A stretch of 64,000 nt of DNA. Source: Rosenbergiella collisarenosi (GTDB taxonomy: Bacteria; Pseudomonadota; Gammaproteobacteria; Enterobacterales; Enterobacteriaceae). The DNA lies in assembly GCF_018494085.1 (NCBI RefSeq), contig NZ_JABBFP010000002.1, positions 124,001 through 188,000 of the forward strand, read 5' to 3'. The position numbers and the translations under genes are program-made. Below the pieces are notes generated by a model that saw only the letters and a program-made list of their open reading frames with translations, was not told the DNA's origin and ran no database searches. Of the stretch, positions 14,722 through 23,757 are shown piece by piece; position 1 is the first letter of the stretch; every line of letters begins with the position of its first letter.

Positions 14722-16176
14722 TTAGGCACTCTTAACGTTAGCGGGGACTTCCTCTTTCTTACCGTAACGTTTACGCATCATGGCTTCGATCTCTTCAAGA
14801 GATTTATCTTTCGTCTCCGGTAGGCAAAAGAAGACGAAGACCAGAGAAACCAGGTTAATGGCAGCGAAAACATAGAAGCTTTGGTTACCGATCGCCGAGA
14901 GCATCGGCGGGAAAATAAAGGCCACCGCCGCATTGCAGATCCATTGGCAGGCTACCGCAATACCGGTGAGAGCACCGCGAAGCTTCATCGGGAAGAGCTC
15001 AGACATTAATAACCAGTAAATGGGGGCGACACACATCTGCATAAAGAATAGGAATAACAGAATACAACCGAGTGCTAAATAGCTCTGCGTCATGTCTTTC
15101 GGTAGGAAAATGAGTACGGAACCCAAGGCTAATTGCATCAGGATCACGGCGAGCAGGCCGAAAATTAACATCGAACGACGCTTCACATGAGAGACGGCCT
15201 TCAAAGCAATTAACGCGGCAATTACGGCTACGACACCATTACCGATAGTTGCGGTTAAGGATGCGTTGGTTCCCATTCCCGTCGTTTTTAGGATGATCGG
15301 CGTGTAGTACATAAAGGCGTTGACGCCGGTAAACTGAGCGACTGCGCCCATACCGATCCCTAATAATAAAAGACGTACGACCCAGCGCTCTTTGAGTAGC
15401 TCCTTGGTCGATGGTCCTTCGCGTGAGGCTTTAGCTTGCTCACGCATCTGGTTGATCTCTTTACGTACCTCTTTACGCGACCGGCGTAGGCGGCGCATGA
15501 TGCGTACCGCCTCACGTAGTCGTCCCTCGGCTACCAGCCAATGTGGCGAGCCTGGAACGAAAAAGGTGCCGATGAAGAGCAGCAAGCCAGGTACCGTGGC
15601 GAGCGCTAGCATATAGCGCCACAGATGGTTGTCGTGCAGCAAAACGCTCATCAGGGCGCTGACGATGTAGGCGGTTAACTGCCCGGCGACGATCATCAGC
15701 TCGTTGCGGCTGACCAGCGGTGCACGGTGACGAGGCCCGGCAATTTCGGCAATAAATACCGGAACGGTCGATGATCCCCCTCCGACCGCAATTCCCAGCA
15801 AGAATCGCATCATAATCATGATATGTACGTTCGGCGCAAGGGTCGTACCGAGTGCACCGAGGACAAAGATTAATGCGAGCGTGCGCAAGGTGACGCGACG
15901 GCCGAAGCGGTCTGAAACGAAACCACTGATAAAGGCACCTACCGCCGCACCGAAAATTAATGCAGAAGTGACGAGTCCCTCGGTCAATGGCGTCAGGTTT
16001 AATCCGCCCTGATCGAGTGGTTGCGTCATAAACGGGAGGGCTCCCGAGATGATCCCTGTGTCATAACCGAAGGCAAGCGCCCCCATCGTGGCAACGAGGA
16101 CGATAAAAAATAGGCGTTGTTTAATCGTATCCGAGGAAACCAGTTTTTCCGCATCGGAAGGTGAAAGTCTAGGCAT
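14722..16176 (-). CDS. MFS sugar porter (GalP/XylE/IolT-like)
   Basis: A 484-residue, 12-helix proton-coupled sugar or polyol transporter. Sugar-porter signatures are in order: FGYDTGIISGALPF in helix 1, DRFGRR in the helix 2-3 loop, PGSPHWL before the central loop, QFTGVNAFMYYTP in helix 7 and PETKDKSLEEIE after helix 12. The QFTGVNAFMYY motif is the sugar-binding helix. Relatives include galactose, xylose, arabinose and myo-inositol symporters and the substrate is not fixed by the sequence. An RpiR-type regulator lies 91 bases upstream on the same strand and probably controls it. Confidence 0.9.
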   Translation of the reverse strand: MPRLSPSDAEKLVSSDTIKQRLFFIVLVATMGALAFGYDTGIISGALPFMTQPLDQGGLNLTPLTEGLVTSALIFGAAVGAFISGFVSDRFGRRVTLRTLALIFVLGALGTTLAPNVHIMIMMRFLLGIAVGGGSSTVPVFIAEIAGPRHRAPLVSRNELMIVAGQLTAYIVSALMSVLLHDNHLWRYMLALATVPGLLLFIGTFFVPGSPHWLVAEGRLREAVRIMRRLRRSRKEVRKEINQMREQAKASREGPSTKELLKERWVVRLLLLGIGMGAVAQFTGVNAFMYYTPIILKTTGMGTNASLTATIGNGVVAVIAALIALKAVSHVKRRSMLIFGLLAVILMQLALGSVLIFLPKDMTQSYLALGCILLFLFFMQMCVAPIYWLLMSELFPMKLRGALTGIAVACQWICNAAVAFIFPPMLSAIGNQSFYVFAAINLVSLVFVFFCLPETKDKSLEEIEAMMRKRYGKKEEVPANVKSA

Positions 16177-16267
16177 AGCTTATCCCTGATGAAGCTTTGT
16201 TATTATTAGAGAACGCTAAGTATAGTTCAGGCCTAAGAAGCGACCGTTTTATTTACTCGGAATCGCC

Positions 16268-17143
16268 CTATTTTTTTGATGCTGTATTTTTTAGCCCACG
16301 ATGTAATTCTTGTAGTCTTTTCATCGACTTCACCGCCCGTTGTGACATTGAGGCGGCGGTAGCGACAACCAAGATTTCGAGACAAGCCAACACTGGCCCA
16401 TGTAACGGCATATTGCTCTGTTCTGTACCACGCGGGACATGAATCACCACATCGGCCTGCTGGACGAATTTAGACTCTTTAGCACTGGTCAGTAATATAA
16501 CGGGAACGCCTAGGCGCTGGGCCTCGCGTAACGTCGTCATCCCTTCACGGTGAGCGGATTTTTGCGCCATCATAATCAACACATCGCCGCGTTGTAGCGA
16601 TAGCAGCTGTTCAGCTAGGCCGATACCAGAGCGATTAAGCGGGAGGGTAGGCAAGCCATTGCGATGGAATAGGCGGGCAGCGTACTCCGCCAAGATCCCT
16701 GAAGCGTTAATACCAAAAATCGCTAATTGTCGGGCATTGACCAGTAAAGAAACCGCTTGGGCGATGGCCTGACGATTTTCTCCGCTACGTAGGGTTTGGA
16801 CGGCGGTGAGATGGCCCTCTACCACATAGTCGATCGATTGGTTCACATCCTCGGCAAGATGGCTCAAGGTAGTATCCATTTTATCGGCGGAGTTTAACGG
16901 GGGATCGAACCACTGTTCCAGTACGGATTTCAATTCTCGCAAGCCGCTAAAGCCGATAGCTTGAATGGCACGGACCACGGTTGCATCTGAGGTTTGCGTG
17001 GCCGCGGCGATCTCTAACGCGGTGCTCTCAATCACTAATGCACGGTGTTGATCGATATAGAGCAGCACTTGTTGCAGGCCTGAAGAGAGGCTATCGATAC
17101 GTGCGCGTAAGCGCTCAGAAAATAAGTCGTGTCGCATGGACAT
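16268..17143 (-). CDS. RpiR/MurR-family transcriptional regulator with SIS domain
   Basis: A 291-residue regulator. Residues about 1-85 form the RpiR helix-turn-helix (SLSSGLQQVLLYIDQHR, TSDATVVRAIQAIGFSGLRE). Residues about 120-260 are a SIS sugar-phosphate-binding domain, with LAIFGINASGILAEYAARLF and DVLIMMAQKS, HREGMTTLREAQRLGVPVIL. It likely senses a phosphosugar and regulates the sugar porter gene downstream. It starts 9 bases after the siderophore-binding protein gene, so it may also be read from the iron promoter. No sugar kinase or isomerase gene accompanies it. Confidence 0.88.
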   Translation of the reverse strand: MSMRHDLFSERLRARIDSLSSGLQQVLLYIDQHRALVIESTALEIAAATQTSDATVVRAIQAIGFSGLRELKSVLEQWFDPPLNSADKMDTTLSHLAEDVNQSIDYVVEGHLTAVQTLRSGENRQAIAQAVSLLVNARQLAIFGINASGILAEYAARLFHRNGLPTLPLNRSGIGLAEQLLSLQRGDVLIMMAQKSAHREGMTTLREAQRLGVPVILLTSAKESKFVQQADVVIHVPRGTEQSNMPLHGPVLACLEILVVATAASMSQRAVKSMKRLQELHRGLKNTASKK

Positions 17144-17152
17144 AGTCTTCCC

Positions 17153-18109
17153 TTAATGAGTGGCCGGGGGTAGGGTCATCCCGGATAAGCTGGTCTCGAC
17201 CACGGCAACCATCTTCGATAGCGAGGCAAAACTATTGACGATGGCATCCTCGCGGGCAACCATTACCCAATGTCCCCGTTGGCACGCTTGCATAAACTGG
17301 CACCACCCGGGTAACACTGCGTCCATCGCCTTACGCTCATCCTGCGCGGTCAAATCACCGTCCCCCCGCCATGTATCGAAAACGATATCGGCATCCAATG
17401 CCGGTAACTGCTCTGCATTAAGGTTGGCGCGTCCCTCTTCAGGTAGTTGGTCGATAAGTGTTGGGAAACTAAATCCGGCATCGCGCAAAACTTGGCCTAG
17501 CGCATGATAGGTATGCAGAATATTCACCTTGCCATTGTTGGCCTGTAATACGGATACCGTCACCTGATGTTCGCCTCGTAAGCGCCGTAATTCGGCAATT
17601 TGTGCCTGATAACTGCTCACTAACTGTTGATATTTCCCTTGGGTATGCGTGAGGTCGGCTAACCGTTGGTAGAGTCTTACTGGCCCACCTTGGCGGTTAT
17701 CGATGCTCACCGTTGGGGCAATATTCTGTAACTGCTGTAGGTCGGTGGTGCGGCTCGGCTCGGTAATAATCAGGTCCGGATGTAATGCTGCGATCTTCTC
17801 AAGGTTAATATCAGCAGTACCTAAATATTGAATAGACGTATTATCGAAATCGAGCCCGGTTAAGCGTTTTGCTGATCGCAGATAGGGTTTGCCCTGCGCC
17901 GATAGGCGGCCATGGCTACCAACGGGCGTTACGCCGAGTTCCAGCAGCGGGATCGTAATATCTAAGTCATGCAAAGAAATAATACGCAGCGGCTGCTGTG
18001 GGATCACCACATCGCGCTGAACATCATCCAGAAAGTGGCGGGTGGGAGGGGCCGCCGCCGTACAGATGAGACTCACACAAAGTCCTAAAAGTAATATTAC
18101 TGAGCGCAT
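17153..18109 (-). CDS. Periplasmic iron-siderophore-binding protein (FecB/FhuD-like)
   Basis: A 318-residue solute-binding protein for a siderophore ABC importer. A Sec signal peptide (MRSVILLLGLCVSLICTAAA) is followed by the class III binding fold: RHFLDDVQRDVVIPQQPLRI, IISLHDLDITIPLLELGVTP, LEKIAALHPDLIITEPSRTT and DADIVFDTWRG. No proper lipobox is present, so it should be soluble in the periplasm. It delivers ferric siderophore to the two permease subunits encoded directly upstream. The siderophore type cannot be read from the sequence. Confidence 0.88.
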   Translation of the reverse strand: MRSVILLLGLCVSLICTAAAPPTRHFLDDVQRDVVIPQQPLRIISLHDLDITIPLLELGVTPVGSHGRLSAQGKPYLRSAKRLTGLDFDNTSIQYLGTADINLEKIAALHPDLIITEPSRTTDLQQLQNIAPTVSIDNRQGGPVRLYQRLADLTHTQGKYQQLVSSYQAQIAELRRLRGEHQVTVSVLQANNGKVNILHTYHALGQVLRDAGFSFPTLIDQLPEEGRANLNAEQLPALDADIVFDTWRGDGDLTAQDERKAMDAVLPGWCQFMQACQRGHWVMVAREDAIVNSFASLSKMVAVVETSLSGMTLPPATH

Positions 18110-18124
18110 CCTGACTCCTGGTCG

Positions 18125-19177
18125 TTAACGGTGTGTGGCGCGTTTCCACAATAAGATGAATAAAAAAGGGCCGCCGAGTAAGGCGACGATGATCCCCGCG
18201 GGCAGTTGAGTCGGGGCGAAGGCTAGACGGCCTACGCAATCGGCCAGCAGCAGCAATAGCGCGCCAACGAGTGCGCTGCCACAGAGTAAGTAGCTTTGTC
18301 CGCCGCTGACGATCCGCCGCGTAAGATGGGGAGCCATCAAACCAATAAACCCAACGCTTCCCACTGTTGAGACCGTTAGTGCCGTTAAGATCACCGCGCT
18401 TATCACCCGCAGCCTATTTATCGGTAGGGGATTAACGCCGAGGGAGGTTGCGGTCGCGTCTCCCAGTTGCAGGATAGTGCTGGCTCGGCAGCTATAGAGT
18501 AGGAGCGCGAAAATGGGCAGCGCGATAAGTAACATAAATTGCGCCGTATCGAGGGTGGCGTGTTGCAGGCTACCCGCCATCCACAGCATCAGCTGTTGCG
18601 CCTGTTTCGGGTCGAGCGTCGTCAAGATGACGCCTAGCAGTGCATTCAGCCCCCAACTTATCCCAATACCGATCAAAATAAATCTTGAGCTTGCGGTCCC
18701 TCTGGCCAATAACATAACGATGCCTGTTACCAGTAAGCCGGCGATCATGGCGGAGATCGGCCGCCATAGTGGGGAGAGCGTCGGAAAAAATAATAACTCG
18801 ATCCATACCACTAAGCAGGCGGCCTCCTTGATCCCCAATAACGAGGGATCCGCTAGACCGTTACGCGTGGTGGATTGCATTACCGCCCCGGCGGCGCCTA
18901 ATACTCCTCCGGCAATGATCGCCACCACGCTGCGCGGTAGACGCATTTGCCAAAAGAGCGTTTGATTGAGTGAGGCGGTAGCCTGTGCATGGGTAAGTTG
19001 CTCATAGATTTCACGAAGCGAGAGAGGTAACTCACCCTGAGTCAGTGAGAAAATCAGCAGCAGCACAATGACTAGCGCGAATAGGCTAGCCGCTAACAGG
19101 GCGTGAGGGGAGAGTAGGATACTCATACTGCCAAGACGTAGCGGTTTATCCGCTGAACGTAGCAATGAACGCCTCAT
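18125..19177 (-). CDS. Iron-siderophore ABC transporter permease, FecCD family
   Basis: A 350-residue permease with about ten membrane helices. FecCD family motifs are clear: LPRSVVAIIAGGVLGAAGAV, MQSTTRNGLADPSLLGIKEA in the ATPase-coupling and translocation region, SVGFIGLMAPHLTRRIV and the final LPAGIIVALLGGPFLFILL. The chosen ATG at 19177 overlaps the stop of the preceding permease (ATGA); longer frames to 19327 lie inside that gene and are rejected. It pairs with that permease as a heterodimer. Confidence 0.9.
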   Translation of the reverse strand: MRRSLLRSADKPLRLGSMSILLSPHALLAASLFALVIVLLLIFSLTQGELPLSLREIYEQLTHAQATASLNQTLFWQMRLPRSVVAIIAGGVLGAAGAVMQSTTRNGLADPSLLGIKEAACLVVWIELLFFPTLSPLWRPISAMIAGLLVTGIVMLLARGTASSRFILIGIGISWGLNALLGVILTTLDPKQAQQLMLWMAGSLQHATLDTAQFMLLIALPIFALLLYSCRASTILQLGDATATSLGVNPLPINRLRVISAVILTALTVSTVGSVGFIGLMAPHLTRRIVSGGQSYLLCGSALVGALLLLLADCVGRLAFAPTQLPAGIIVALLGGPFLFILLWKRATHR

Positions 19178-20178
19178 CGAAAATACCTCACTGCCAATGC
19201 CACGAAAACCGGTGCGCCAAGGAGTGCGGTGACGGTACCTGTGGCTAAAGACTGGCTCCCGAGCAGATGCTGCGCGCAGAGATCGGCCACCAGTAATAGC
19301 ACAGCCCCCATCAAGGCATTGACCCACAAGGCACTACGCGGTTGCACGGTAATAAGCTGGCGGACGATATTGGGGACGATTAAGCCGACAAAGCCAATCG
19401 GACCGGCCAAGGAGACGGCGATCCCACAAAATAGCGCGATGGCCCCAAGCCCTATAATCCGTGAACGCAGTACTCGAACCCCGAGCCCCTCGGCAACCTG
19501 TTCGCCAAGACTTAGCACACAGAGCGCGGGTGAGACCAGGAACGCAACGACTACCGCCAGTAGAAAGGGCGGTAAAGTGGCATAGACCGCAGACCAGTTT
19601 AAGCCCGCGATATCGCCATTTAACCAGAGCAACGTAGCTTGTAACGTCTGCTCATTGAACAGCAAGAGAAGCGAGGTCAGGGAGGCAGCAAACGCTGAGA
19701 GCGTAATCCCACACAGTGTCGTGGTGACGACCGCTAACCCTTGTCGGCTTAGGTAGGCGGCGAATAATACTGCACTAAATAGGGCACCACCGCCGATGGC
19801 CGCAATCAGCGGACGTAAAAACGGCGAGAGTAATAGCGCATTACCGAAGGCGCTACAGGCCACCACCGCCAGTGAGGCCCCTGCATTAAGACCAAAAATA
19901 TGCGGTTCACCTAACGGGTTACCGATAATCGTTTGCAGCAAATACCCCGCCATCGCAAGGCAGGCTCCGACCACGGCAGCGACAATCAGATGTAATAGGC
20001 GAATATCGACGATAATGCGATCGCTGAACACCGTGGGTTGATAGTGAAAAAGCGCATGCAGGAGGGTATCCACAGAGAAGTGCATCGCACCTATGCTCAG
20101 CTCGGCAAAGGCTAGCAGGGTCAGCAAGAGTAATAAGACGGCGGCCACCCAAGCTAAGGGCAATGATCTAACCTTCAT
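19174..20178 (-). CDS. Iron-siderophore ABC transporter permease, FecCD family
   Basis: A 334-residue permease, the first of the two. Motifs are DIRLLHLIVAAVVGACLAMA, LLQTIIGNPLGEPHIFGLNA, GPIGFVGLIVPNIVRQLI and GTVTALLGAPVFVALAVRYF, all typical of FecCD proteins. The start at 20178 overlaps the 3' end of the ATPase gene by 11 bases. Residue content differs from its partner, as expected for a heterodimeric importer such as FecCD or FepDG. Confidence 0.9.
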   Translation of the reverse strand: MKVRSLPLAWVAAVLLLLLTLLAFAELSIGAMHFSVDTLLHALFHYQPTVFSDRIIVDIRLLHLIVAAVVGACLAMAGYLLQTIIGNPLGEPHIFGLNAGASLAVVACSAFGNALLLSPFLRPLIAAIGGGALFSAVLFAAYLSRQGLAVVTTTLCGITLSAFAASLTSLLLLFNEQTLQATLLWLNGDIAGLNWSAVYATLPPFLLAVVVAFLVSPALCVLSLGEQVAEGLGVRVLRSRIIGLGAIALFCGIAVSLAGPIGFVGLIVPNIVRQLITVQPRSALWVNALMGAVLLLVADLCAQHLLGSQSLATGTVTALLGAPVFVALAVRYFR

Positions 20179-20962
20179 TGGCTGACCAATGCGGAACGAC
20201 GATCGGCTTATGGGTACGCGGATCGCTAACCAAGTGGGTGCGCACGCCGAAGGTTTCCTCAATCAGCTCTGCAGTACAGTCGTTAGCATCATCGAGCTGG
20301 GCAATGACCTTGCCAGCTTTCACGAACAGGAGCCTATCGGCGAAATGGAGGGCGAAATTGAGATCGTGCAACACCATGACCACGGTCTTATTGTGCTGCT
20401 GGGTGAGCGTTTGTAACAGCGTCAGTACCTCGACCTGATAGCGTAAATCGAGATAGGTCGTCGGCTCATCCAGTAACAAAAGGGGCGTTTGTTGTGCCAG
20501 CGTCATGGCAATCCAACAGCGCTGGCGTTGCCCGCCAGAAAGTGCCGCGACGGGGTGATCCTTAAAGGCCGTTAGCCCGGTGAGCTGCAGTGCCTCATTG
20601 ACCGCCTGTTCATCGTGCGGCGACCATTGATGTAGAAGACCTTGCCAAGGGAAACGTCCGCGAGCCACTAGCGCGGAGACCTTAATCGCGTCGGGAATCG
20701 GTGAGGATTGCGCTAGAAAGCTCATTCGTTTAGCGATATCCCGGCGGTTAAGCTGCGAAAGGTCGCATCCTTCTAGCAATACTTTACCGTCTAGCGCGGG
20801 TTTAAGACGGGCGAGAGTATGCAGCAATGTTGATTTTCCAGAGCCGTTGGCACCGACAATGATGGTGGTTTTTCGCGCGGGAATAGTGAGGGTAACATCA
20901 TGAATGACTTGATGTTTATCGTAACCCGCGCAGAGATTTTCGGTAGCAAGCGGAAATGACAT
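20168..20962 (-). CDS. Iron-siderophore ABC transporter ATP-binding protein (FecE/FepC-like)
   Basis: A 264-residue ATPase that powers the importer. Walker A is GANGSGKST (about residues 38-46), the signature is LSGGQRQRCWIAMTLAQQTP and Walker B is LLLLDEPTTYLD, followed by the switch His in VVMVLHDLNFALHFAD. It is the first gene of the operon ATPase-permease-permease-binding protein. Fur-like sites just upstream indicate repression when iron is sufficient. Confidence 0.92.
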   Translation of the reverse strand: MSFPLATENLCAGYDKHQVIHDVTLTIPARKTTIIVGANGSGKSTLLHTLARLKPALDGKVLLEGCDLSQLNRRDIAKRMSFLAQSSPIPDAIKVSALVARGRFPWQGLLHQWSPHDEQAVNEALQLTGLTAFKDHPVAALSGGQRQRCWIAMTLAQQTPLLLLDEPTTYLDLRYQVEVLTLLQTLTQQHNKTVVMVLHDLNFALHFADRLLFVKAGKVIAQLDDANDCTAELIEETFGVRTHLVSDPRTHKPIVVPHWSANEG

Positions 20963-20985
20963 TAATGCATCGACTCTTTTTAACT

Positions 20986-21004
20986 AAGAATGACTCTCAT
21001 TCTC
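20986..21004. promoter_or_regulatory. Fur-like box upstream of the siderophore importer operon
   Basis: AAGAATGACTCTCATTCTC contains the perfect inverted hexamers GAATGA/TCATTC and matches the 19-base Fur consensus at 13 positions by my count. It lies 24 bases upstream of the ATPase start codon, a sensible place for Fur repression of the operon. Confidence 0.6.
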
Positions 21005-21012
21005 TTTGTAGT

Positions 21013-21031
21013 GATTTTGATAATAATCACT
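21013..21031. promoter_or_regulatory. Second Fur-like box in the divergent region
   Basis: GATTTTGATAATAATCACT contains the GATAAT core and matches the Fur consensus at about 13 of 19 positions. It is next to the first box, and Fur often binds such adjacent sites. Confidence 0.45.
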
Positions 21032-21207
21032 GTAGTAGTCAAGATGTAATTGATCATCGATATCCCGATGTAGAGAAGGTGTCGTGGTAATACCGCTATT
21101 TTTCTGTGGAAATGCGATGGAATCGGTTTTTTAATCGCCGTTTTCAGTCAATGATGGTCTGTAGTGAATTAATTTTAAAATAACTATACTACTACATTAC
21201 TTCGTGA

Positions 21208-21226
21208 TTGAATGATTCTCAATTAC
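21208..21226. promoter_or_regulatory. Fur-like box upstream of the TonB-dependent receptor
   Basis: TTGAATGATTCTCAATTAC, with palindromic GAATGATTC inside, matches the Fur consensus at about 11 of 19 positions. It lies 135 bases upstream of the receptor start. With the two sites nearer the importer operon it fits iron-regulated divergent transcription of the 398-base gap 20963-21360. Confidence 0.4.
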
Positions 21227-21360
21227 ATCAATGTGTGTATTTTTATTTATTCGACGTCATACCACTTAAACGCAATACCCTCATCCTTTACAGCCTGTTG
21301 CTGGGGGAAGGGACGATCCTAATTATAAAAAAGACCTTATTCGCCTGGGAAATAGTAGAT

Positions 21361-23502
21361 ATGAAGCACGACAGAAATATGTCTCATTACAAGCGTCCAT
21401 TAAGCAAAATATGGCTTGCGGTTTATGGCGGAGCATTAGTCTCTTCAGCGGGAAGTTACGCTGCCGAGAGTACCGATAAGACTAACAATAATACGCTGAC
21501 CGTTACGGCTAATAAGACGGATGACGGTGATGGCTACTCTAGCCCAACAACGTCTATCGCAAGTAAAACTCCTACTTCAAAATTGGATGAAGCGCAGTCG
21601 GTCAGTGTTGTGACTCAACAGCAGCTTCAAGATTTCCAAACCACAACTGTGTCTGAAGCGATGCGTTTTGTCAGCGGAACTTCCGAGTCGAACACCCTAG
21701 GTCAGACTGAAGATGGCATTATTCGCCGTGGTTTTGGGCTTAATGCTGATGGTTCTGTCTTCCGCGACGGTATTCGCAGTAGTGAGGGATTAAACTTCGA
21801 TCAGACAACGGATCACGTTGAGGTATTAAAAGGTTCTTCCTCATTGTTATACGGTATTCTAAATCCCGGGGGAATGATCAACGTTGTCAGTAAAAAACCG
21901 GAATATCAATGGCGCACTATAGTGGGTGGGCACTATAACGGTACGGGGGGTGGTGCTGGAAATATTGATATTACCGGTCCATTAGGTAATGGTTTCGCTT
22001 TTCGCTTTATTGCCGAGAAGCAAGATCAGGATTATTGGCGTAGTTTTGGCAATAATAAACATACTTTACTCGCTCCTTCATTGCAGTGGTACGGTGAGAA
22101 GGCGAGCTTTAATATTACCTACGAAAATTACCAATACGATATTCCCTATGATCGCGGGACAGCGTTTATTAAGGGTAAACCCGTTAATATTGGCTATAAA
22201 ACACGACTTGATGATTACTCAAACCGAGCATGGGGACGTACGCAAACCCTAAGTTCACATTGGGATTATCAGTTCAATGATACGTGGTCGACACGTATTA
22301 CCGGTGGCTTTAACCAGCGTAAATACAATAGCGATAATGTGACGACTACGGCGGTGAATACGACCACGGGAGTCGTAACCCGTCGTGCGGATGCTTTCCG
22401 CGGTTTTAATCATCAAACAAAATATCTGTCTTGGGATATGATTGGTACGCCAAAAATCCTGGGTATGACGCATAACCTTGTCGTTGGGACCGATTATGAA
22501 ATGGACCAAACGTACCGTGCACACGCTTATAATGGTAAAAAGAACAGCGATTTTACACTCGACAACCCAGTCTATGGCCTACAAACCGTTACGGACAGCA
22601 CAACAGAAAAATCAGCCGATAAACACCTACTGAATAGAGTTCATAACCATTCTATTTACCTCAAAGATAATATTGAATTAACACAACAGTGGATACTTGT
22701 TGCAGGTGCTCGTTATCAACATTATGAACAACGAGAAACGAAAGGGATCCCGACGACGCTTAGTTACGACGATGAAGGTAACAAATTTCTCCCTCAGGCT
22801 GGGCTAGTGTATAAGCTGACACCCGATGTATCTTTCTACGGCAGTATGAGTAAATCTTTTACACCGTCGACTAACCCAGATGATAACGGGAATATTGGTG
22901 CGCCTGAGGAAGGAACTTCTTATGAAGTTGGCAGTAAGTGGCAGCTGACGCCATCATTATTAGCCACTGTTGCACTTTACCGTATTGATGAGCGTAATCT
23001 TTCCTTATATTTAAACGGCGATACTTATGCTGTGGATAAAGCCCGTTCAACTGGCGTTGAGTTCGAACTGAACGGTGAAATTTATCCAGGTTGGGACTTC
23101 AGTGCGAATTATAGTCACGGCAAAGCGAAAATTGTTAATGACAAAAATAATTCAGACAATAACGGAAATCTTCTACAAAACGCGCCACAAAATTCAGGTG
23201 GGGTGTATTTAAGCCATAACATCACTATTCATTCGTTACCAGGGAGTTTCCGTCTCGGTGGTGGGGTGCGTTACATGGGAACACGTGCAGGAGACCCGGA
23301 TAATAGTTTCAGTCTGCCAGCCTATACGGTTGCGGACACCTTTATTGGTTGGGATAACCAACTGTTAGGGAAGAAAACGCATTTACAACTTAATTTGAAC
23401 AACCTCTTTAATAAACACTATTACACGTCAAGTGGCGGAAACTTACGTGTCTCAGAGGGGCAAACGCGTAATGTGGTCCTCAGTGCAAGCGTTGAATTTT
23501 AA
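21361..23502 (+). CDS. TonB-dependent ferric-siderophore receptor
   Basis: A 713-residue outer-membrane receptor. A signal peptide ends near SYAAES (about residue 35); NNTLTVTA (about 43-50) fits a TonB box. The plug domain has QSVSVVTQQQLQDFQTTTVS, RGFGLNADGSVFRDGIRS, DHVEVLKGSSSLLYGILNPG and GGMINVVSKKP, the pattern of hydroxamate-type siderophore receptors (FhuA, FcuA, FoxA). The 22-strand barrel ends with the canonical aromatic residue (SASVEF). A frame extending upstream to 21208 crosses a Fur-like site and is rejected. It likely supplies the divergent ABC importer. Confidence 0.92.
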   Translation: MKHDRNMSHYKRPLSKIWLAVYGGALVSSAGSYAAESTDKTNNNTLTVTANKTDDGDGYSSPTTSIASKTPTSKLDEAQSVSVVTQQQLQDFQTTTVSEAMRFVSGTSESNTLGQTEDGIIRRGFGLNADGSVFRDGIRSSEGLNFDQTTDHVEVLKGSSSLLYGILNPGGMINVVSKKPEYQWRTIVGGHYNGTGGGAGNIDITGPLGNGFAFRFIAEKQDQDYWRSFGNNKHTLLAPSLQWYGEKASFNITYENYQYDIPYDRGTAFIKGKPVNIGYKTRLDDYSNRAWGRTQTLSSHWDYQFNDTWSTRITGGFNQRKYNSDNVTTTAVNTTTGVVTRRADAFRGFNHQTKYLSWDMIGTPKILGMTHNLVVGTDYEMDQTYRAHAYNGKKNSDFTLDNPVYGLQTVTDSTTEKSADKHLLNRVHNHSIYLKDNIELTQQWILVAGARYQHYEQRETKGIPTTLSYDDEGNKFLPQAGLVYKLTPDVSFYGSMSKSFTPSTNPDDNGNIGAPEEGTSYEVGSKWQLTPSLLATVALYRIDERNLSLYLNGDTYAVDKARSTGVEFELNGEIYPGWDFSANYSHGKAKIVNDKNNSDNNGNLLQNAPQNSGGVYLSHNITIHSLPGSFRLGGGVRYMGTRAGDPDNSFSLPAYTVADTFIGWDNQLLGKKTHLQLNLNNLFNKHYYTSSGGNLRVSEGQTRNVVLSASVEF

Positions 23503-23537
23503 CCTCAATTGAGATAAGTAACGGCTGAGAAGCACAA

Positions 23538-23566
23538 GTGAGGTATGAGATCTCCTCATACCTCAC
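23538..23566. terminator. Long perfect hairpin after the receptor gene
   Basis: GTGAGGTATGAG (23538-23549) pairs without mismatch with CTCATACCTCAC (23555-23566) around a 5-base loop ATCTC. It lies 35 bases past the receptor stop. There is no T-run, so it may protect the mRNA 3' end or act as an atypical terminator. Confidence 0.5.
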
Positions 23567-23629
23567 GAAAGTCGCTAAAGAGCTGACGACTCTTCCCCAC
23601 GACAGTATCAACCTAGTGCCCTGCAAAAT

Positions 23630-23648
23630 ACGCCGAAACCTTCGGCGT
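23630..23648. repeat. Second perfect hairpin downstream of the receptor
   Basis: ACGCCGAA (23630-23637) pairs with TTCGGCGT (23641-23648) around a 3-base loop ACC. No T-run follows. Function unclear. Confidence 0.4.
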
Positions 23649-23757
23649 CGACTAATCTGAGTTATACGCTGACCATACCGCCTTCACCTCGCCGCACTCT
23701 CTAGTGGCCGAGAGTTTCTTTCGCTGCGACCATCGCATCTTAGGGTAATAAATAGCG

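Noticed and set aside
14722-20962. A single operon from siderophore genes through the sugar porter
   Set aside because: Spacing permits it, but the functions differ and a 91-base gap precedes the sugar porter gene; kept as a possibility only.
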